The position numbers and the translations under genes are program-made. From UBA1765 sp045629945 (GTDB lineage: Bacteria > Fibrobacterota > Fibrobacteria > Fibrobacterales > Fibrobacteraceae), in assembly GCA_045629945.1 (NCBI GenBank), contig JAZQSE010000009.1:62001-126000 (forward strand): 64,000 bases of DNA. Direction: 5' to 3'. Positions 59,708 to 64,000 of this stretch are shown here, in pieces; position 1 is the first letter of the stretch; each line of letters opens with the position of its first letter. The notes beneath the pieces were generated by a model. It saw nothing but the letters and a program-made list of their open reading frames with translations, was not told the DNA's origin and made no database searches.

Positions 59708-60300
59708 TAGAGAAGTCCCAATGTTTTAGCGTAATTTAAAACCGTATTCCAATAAAGAGAATGTTCTTGCTTTAAAACTCTTGCAGCAAGTTCTTCTGGA
59801 GAATCCCCTTCTAAAACTGGTACCGAAGTCTGTGCTAAAATTTTACCTTTATCAATTTCAGAAGAAACAAGGTGGACCGTTGCTCCTGATTCTTTTTCTT
59901 GATTTTCAATAACAGCTCTGTGAACATTTAACCCCCAAAAACCCTTGCCACCGTATTTAGGCAAAAGTGAAGGGTGGATATTTAGAATTCTCTCCGGAAG
60001 CTTTTCAACAAGAGAATCCGGAATTTTTTTCATATAACCCGCTAACAATAGCAAATCTATCGGATTTTCTTCAAATACCTTAAGCAAAGCTTTTTCATAT
60101 TCATGTTCATCCGGATGGGTTTTTGAAGAAATATGAAAACAAGGTATTCCATATTCTTTTGCTATTTGAACAGCTCCGCAATCCCCATTATTCACTATTA
60201 AAAAAAGACATTTTGCAGGCAACAATCCTTCTTTCACTTTAGAAAGCAAGGCTTTAAAATTACTTCCGCCACCAGAGGCCATAACACCAAATGAAAACAT
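59707..60300 (-). CDS. purN: Phosphoribosylglycinamide formyltransferase
   Basis: 197 residues from the ATG at 60300; the longer frame to 60396 lacks homology. FSFGVMASGGGSNFKALLSK (N-terminal glycine loop), DLLLLAGYMKKIPDSLVEKL, ILNIHPSLLPKYGGKGFWG (catalytic Asn and His), SGATVHLVSSEIDKGKILAQ (catalytic Asp). Transfers formyl from 10-formyl-THF to GAR in purine synthesis. Coupled to rnhB by a TAATG overlap. Confidence 0.94.
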   Translation of the reverse strand: MFSFGVMASGGGSNFKALLSKVKEGLLPAKCLFLIVNNGDCGAVQIAKEYGIPCFHISSKTHPDEHEYEKALLKVFEENPIDLLLLAGYMKKIPDSLVEKLPERILNIHPSLLPKYGGKGFWGLNVHRAVIENQEKESGATVHLVSSEIDKGKILAQTSVPVLEGDSPEELAARVLKQEHSLYWNTVLNYAKTLGLL

Positions 60301-60457
60301 GAGACCAAATATAATAAACTCTGTTAAAAAATCTTTTTTCAGTAATATCAAAGTTTCTTTATCTTTTTTAAGGTATTTATTAAAAACCAGGTGCAAATCT
60401 TACCGAAAAATATCTAATTTTGGGACACGTTTCACTTTTATTTCGGGTTAGGATTCT

Positions 60458-63400
60458 ATGAAATTTTCGGATTATCTCCAGAATGCCAAAATTGACAATT
60501 CAGTTAAGCACCTTATGACTCCAGGACTTGCTGTTGAATTTATACAACCTTGGTACACTCCTCTTTCAACGACTCCTTCCTCAACAGGTATTGCTGTTGG
60601 CGGTATTGGTTCTACATTTACTGTTACGCCTGCCGGAACAACCCCTGTAATGAATCTTGTTCCTGGCATTCAAGTTCGTTCAGAAAATCCAGCCGATATG
60701 CGTCTCAACAATTTCTTTTTCAGAGAAGCTGTTGTAGAAAAAGATACCAGACTTAAAATTTTTAATTTTGCTTCATTCCAACAAAAAGACGCCAAATATA
60801 CTTTGCGTAACGCTAAAGGTGAATCTCTTTTTGCCGGCTTAGTTTTAAAAGAAGCCGAAGAAAAACTTGCAAAAATTGTCAATGACAAAAAATTCTTTGC
60901 TAATAACGCAGATGCTTTTGTCCGTTGGAATATTGAATGGAGCGACAGAACCCAAGCCTTGTTGAATAAAGGTGACAAATCTTCAGCACAATTGAATCGT
61001 TTTGTTTTAATTGATTTCTTTGATGGTTGCGTTGGTTTTCCAATATCTACCTCTTCTGCCCTTAGTGCGGCATGGGGTGAGGAAAATGAATTTTTAGGCG
61101 TGCCTGGTTTTGACCCTGCAAAAATGAATTATCGCGCTCTTTATCCTGTCAGTGAAACAAAATTCTCTTCAAAAAATATAAAGATTGAACGCGAACAATT
61201 CAGTTATGTTATCCCTAAAAACGAAAGACTTTCTAGTCTCCCTGTTTCTGCGACTGAATACACTTTAGAAAATACTTCAAAAGAAACTCGAGAAGTGACT
61301 ATTGTTCAAATGCAGGAATCCTTATGCGGTTATCAGGTTCGTAAAGATCGCCAAGGTGTTCAAGATTCTTCTTTTGTCTTGGTTCCTGCTGCAAGAAATC
61401 CAAAAGCGGTTCGTTTTGACTTGAAAGCCGATGATGGCAGACTGGTTCGCGGCGTTGAATTCTACAACCAGGAACGTTTAGTGGAAAGCGATTTTGATGG
61501 TTGTATGGCAATAAGCGCTGCCTGGAACGAAAAAGACAACCTCAACGTTTCTGTGAAACCAATGTGCTACATTGATGACGAAGCGTCTGTTTTGAAAGAA
61601 GCTCTCCAAAGTGGTAGAATTTCAAAAACTTTTGTGAAAAATGTTTATAGCGGACGTGAAACTATTGCAACGGCTCTCGTAGTAACAGCTGTTTTAAAAC
61701 CTAAAGCAAAAGTTTCTTTCCAATTTAACATGGTTTTAGACTTCCCTCAGATTAAGTTGAATGGCCTTGAAAGTCAAAAGAAATACACCACTTTCTTCCC
61801 GGAACCTTTTGGCCGTGTTCGTGCCATACTTCTTGAAGCCTTGAAAAACGACTCTCTCTTTAGAGATTCTTTAAAAGTTTATCAAAATTTAATCCCTGAA
61901 AATGCTTTAAAACGTATTTCTACTTCAAAAGCTGCTATCGATAAAACAAGAAGCTTGGCTTTAAATACCTTAAGTTTCTTAGCAGAAGCTACTGTCTGGG
62001 ATAAAGAAGATCGTTTTCTTGTTCGTGAATGCGCAGACTACCCTTTCTTTAACTCTTTAGATGTTTATTTCTATGGTAGTTTTGCATTACTCCAGTTAAT
62101 GCCTCGTCTTGATGGCGCTGTAATGCAACGCTTTGCAAAAGCAATTCTCGATGTAGATAACACAAGACGCCGCCATCATGAATATGTAAACCACCCATAC
62201 GCCGATTTGCCAGATCCAAAATTAGAAGGCCCACGTGCTGTTTATGGTGCTGTTATTCATGACCTTGGCAGTCCATTTGATGCAAAACCAGATGCTTACG
62301 ATTGGCACAATGTTAAAGAATGGAAAGATTTAGCTCCGAAATTTGTGCTGATGGTTTTACGCCATTATCGCGTTTCTGGAAACATTTCCATTTTACAAGA
62401 ATGCAAAGAAGCTGTATATGCTTGCATGGAATACTTAGAACGCATGGTGGGCGAAGGCCAAACCTTCCCATTGACTCATGGCACTGATGATACTTTTGAT
62501 AACCTTTCAAGCCATGGTATTTCAGTTTATTGCGGTTCTCTTTGGATTGCTGGTTTACGAGCAGCTGCCGCTATTGCCGACATTCTTGGTGATAAAGATA
62601 AAGCCGTTGATTGGGTCGCTAAATCTGAAATTGCAGCAGAAGATTTCCACAACGCTCTTTGGGATGAAAAAGAAGGTTATTTCCATTTCTTTGCCACCCC
62701 ACTTGAAATGCAAGATGTGGATTTTGCTCATTTTGAAACATTACGCAAGAAAACAGCCGGAACACTTTCTTTATCAGAAGATTATGTTCTTGCCGTTTCT
62801 GAAATCAACCATTGGTTGAATACTGCAGAAATTCCAGAAGATTTGGATTTATCCCGTAAAGAATACCGCCGTTATAAAAAGGAATGGCTTACTTCTTGTT
62901 GTCCAAAAGCATTTAAAGATTCTTGGAAGAAAAAACTTGACCTTGATAATGATGACGTATTTGCAGACGCTATGCTTGCAGACACTTACCTTAGACTTTT
63001 AGATCTTTCTCCGATTACTGACGAAGATAAAGCTCGTAGAACATTGAAGAAAATCTTTGAAACAAATTACAAGAAAAACAGTTCCTTAATTGGTTGCGCT
63101 AACTTGGTTCATAAAGATGGTTCTCCTCTTGATGAATTTAATTTCCAGGCACACGATGTTTGGATTGGCATCCAATATAGCATTGCTTCTGCAATGACTC
63201 TTCATGGTATGAAATCAGAAGCAGAAGATTTATTGGATAGTATGGTTCGTAACCTTTATGACGAAGCCAGAATTCCATTTGCTGCTCCGGAAGGCTTTAA
63301 CGGCAGTTGCAAACTCCACTCTGAAACATTGCAAAATGCTTTAAACCTTTCTTCTGCTAATGCAAAAAAATTACACAAAGCTTTGCTTGCTTCTAAAGCT

Positions 63401-63610
63401 ATTCTTGCTGACTCAAGAATTTCTCCAGCTTTACCGCGCACGCTTGCTGTATTTAATAAAGTTTATGGAAAAGTGGCTAAAGCCAATAAAGTGGAAGCAG
63501 AAACTCTTTTCCATCTTTTGCATAGCACTGCTTTAAAATATACTGCCGGAAAGTATTTCCGTCCTGGTATGATTTTTGCAGTTCTCCAAGCAGCAGAAAA
63601 GCTTCATTAA
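60458..63610 (+). CDS. GH116-family glycoside hydrolase (GBA2-like)
   Basis: 1050 residues. TTAGGATTCT precedes the ATG. N-terminal beta-sandwich (~20-440) starts with TPSSTGIAVGGIGSTFTVTP, the GH116 opening block. The (alpha/alpha)6 barrel (~460-1000) contains RECADYPFFNSLDVYFYGSF, where Glu ~523 aligns with the family nucleophile, and THGTDDTFDNLSSHGISVYC with Asp ~675 near the acid/base. Members hydrolyse beta-glucosides, beta-xylosides or glucosylceramide. No signal peptide, so it is probably cytoplasmic and acts on imported oligosaccharides. Single gene with a strong terminator. Confidence 0.8.
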   Translation: MKFSDYLQNAKIDNSVKHLMTPGLAVEFIQPWYTPLSTTPSSTGIAVGGIGSTFTVTPAGTTPVMNLVPGIQVRSENPADMRLNNFFFREAVVEKDTRLKIFNFASFQQKDAKYTLRNAKGESLFAGLVLKEAEEKLAKIVNDKKFFANNADAFVRWNIEWSDRTQALLNKGDKSSAQLNRFVLIDFFDGCVGFPISTSSALSAAWGEENEFLGVPGFDPAKMNYRALYPVSETKFSSKNIKIEREQFSYVIPKNERLSSLPVSATEYTLENTSKETREVTIVQMQESLCGYQVRKDRQGVQDSSFVLVPAARNPKAVRFDLKADDGRLVRGVEFYNQERLVESDFDGCMAISAAWNEKDNLNVSVKPMCYIDDEASVLKEALQSGRISKTFVKNVYSGRETIATALVVTAVLKPKAKVSFQFNMVLDFPQIKLNGLESQKKYTTFFPEPFGRVRAILLEALKNDSLFRDSLKVYQNLIPENALKRISTSKAAIDKTRSLALNTLSFLAEATVWDKEDRFLVRECADYPFFNSLDVYFYGSFALLQLMPRLDGAVMQRFAKAILDVDNTRRRHHEYVNHPYADLPDPKLEGPRAVYGAVIHDLGSPFDAKPDAYDWHNVKEWKDLAPKFVLMVLRHYRVSGNISILQECKEAVYACMEYLERMVGEGQTFPLTHGTDDTFDNLSSHGISVYCGSLWIAGLRAAAAIADILGDKDKAVDWVAKSEIAAEDFHNALWDEKEGYFHFFATPLEMQDVDFAHFETLRKKTAGTLSLSEDYVLAVSEINHWLNTAEIPEDLDLSRKEYRRYKKEWLTSCCPKAFKDSWKKKLDLDNDDVFADAMLADTYLRLLDLSPITDEDKARRTLKKIFETNYKKNSSLIGCANLVHKDGSPLDEFNFQAHDVWIGIQYSIASAMTLHGMKSEAEDLLDSMVRNLYDEARIPFAAPEGFNGSCKLHSETLQNALNLSSANAKKLHKALLASKAILADSRISPALPRTLAVFNKVYGKVAKANKVEAETLFHLLHSTALKYTAGKYFRPGMIFAVLQAAEKLH

Positions 63611-63630
63611 AAATTATTGCATATTTTTCC

Positions 63631-63668
63631 ATAAAATTTCCCGAAAGTTTTACTTTCGGGAAATTTTA
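63631..63668 (+). terminator. Terminator of the GH116 gene
   Basis: ATAAAATTTCCCGAAAGT / ACTTTCGGGAAATTTTAT, ~17-bp stem, T tract following. Confidence 0.9.
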
Positions 63669-63776
63669 TTTGTCATTTTTCACACTCAAGAAATAGAACT
63701 CTACTTTTAAACAATTAAAAATATATCTTTGGGAAAGTTGTTGGTCTTTTTCCAACATAAACAATAGTGAAGGTTT

Positions 63777-64000
63777 ATGGGACAAATTGATTTCGATTTA
63801 TGGTGTAAATCACTCCAAGAAAAAGGTCTTGTCGGCTCTTTTTCTGTTAAAATCGGAGACTCTATTGAAGGGGCAGAAATCCTTTTTGATGGGAACGAAG
63901 CCGATAAGGGTTTACATTTGGCTATTTACGATATGGACCCAGAATACGAATGTGCCGCTATTTTGCAACAAGGCTACCCTTTTGAAAAATCAAGACTCCC
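63777..64000 (+). CDS. Hypothetical protein, 3' end outside window
   Basis: ATG at 63777 with GAAGG just upstream. 74 codons are visible (MGQIDFDLWCKSLQEKGLVG, VKIGDSIEGAEILFDGNEAD, YDMDPEYECAAILQQGYPF) and the frame remains open at the window edge. No signal peptide. No family recognised from this part. Confidence 0.6.
   Translation, partial: MGQIDFDLWCKSLQEKGLVGSFSVKIGDSIEGAEILFDGNEADKGLHLAIYDMDPEYECAAILQQGYPFEKSRL

Noticed and set aside
60421..60450. Sigma-54-like promoter (TTTTGGGACACGTTTCAC) before the GH116 gene
   Set aside because: The GG/GC spacing and the TTGC element of the -12 box are missing, unlike the exact matches before grpE and dnaK.

Overview
The window looks like chromosomal DNA from the Fibrobacteraceae (Fibrobacter or a close, AT-rich relative). 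The main evidence is a FISUMP domain (the Fibrobacter succinogenes major paralogous domain) in the first gene, secreted pectate lyase and GH116 enzymes, serine-rich linkers, a T9SS-like C-terminal sorting domain, and arrays of REP-like 'GTCATTGCGA...GCAATC' repeats. Core genes from about 38.5 kb onward are AT-rich. The first gene and some island segments are visibly richer in GC.

Layout. 0-5 kb: the 3' part of a FISUMP surface protein, a membrane protein, then a small accessory module (a decayed ATPase remnant and a DUF3990 toxin-like pair) bracketed by a 107-bp direct repeat. 5-18.7 kb: a giant 2-hydroxyacyl-CoA dehydratase activase-like protein, small lipoprotein and DUF4416 genes, a secreted pectate lyase, a REP-like array, and a large secreted C39-like/TSP3 protein interrupted by an in-frame stop. 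18.9-32.05 kb: a 13-kb integrated element between 69-bp direct repeats. The repeats are copies of the thrS (threonyl-tRNA synthetase) leader and start codon. The element carries an ArdC-like antirestriction protein, a controller-regulated type II restriction system with two adenine methyltransferases, a primase-like replication protein with a structured leader, and two tyrosine recombinase genes, one of them frameshifted. 32-38.3 kb: intact thrS, a Phd/ParE-type toxin-antitoxin operon, a candidate structured RNA, a secreted OB-fold/PDZ-MORN/nuclease-like gene cluster, and a second, diverged copy of the last 37 codons of thrS. Both ends of thrS have therefore been sites of DNA acquisition.

38.5-64 kb is mostly core genome: a lipoprotein fusing FISUMP-type repeats to a histidine phosphatase, an inverted copy of the REP-like array, putP, grpE-dnaK-dnaJ with textbook sigma-54 promoters before grpE and dnaK, an HD-GYP/hybrid kinase signalling pair, an operon of MBL hydrolase-trmB-recN-pgsA-like-MFS, purN-rnhB, and a GH116 glycosidase.

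The most unusual points are: (1) the integration target is a predicted thrS translational operator containing an anticodon-arm mimic (U-CGU-A loop); (2) sigma-54 control of the chaperones; (3) a terminator/antiterminator-like RNA at 35.26-35.41 kb; (4) a recurrent 9-mer, CTTACATAA, at the element's ends and next to its integrases. All functional statements are read from sequence and family knowledge; no database search was run.
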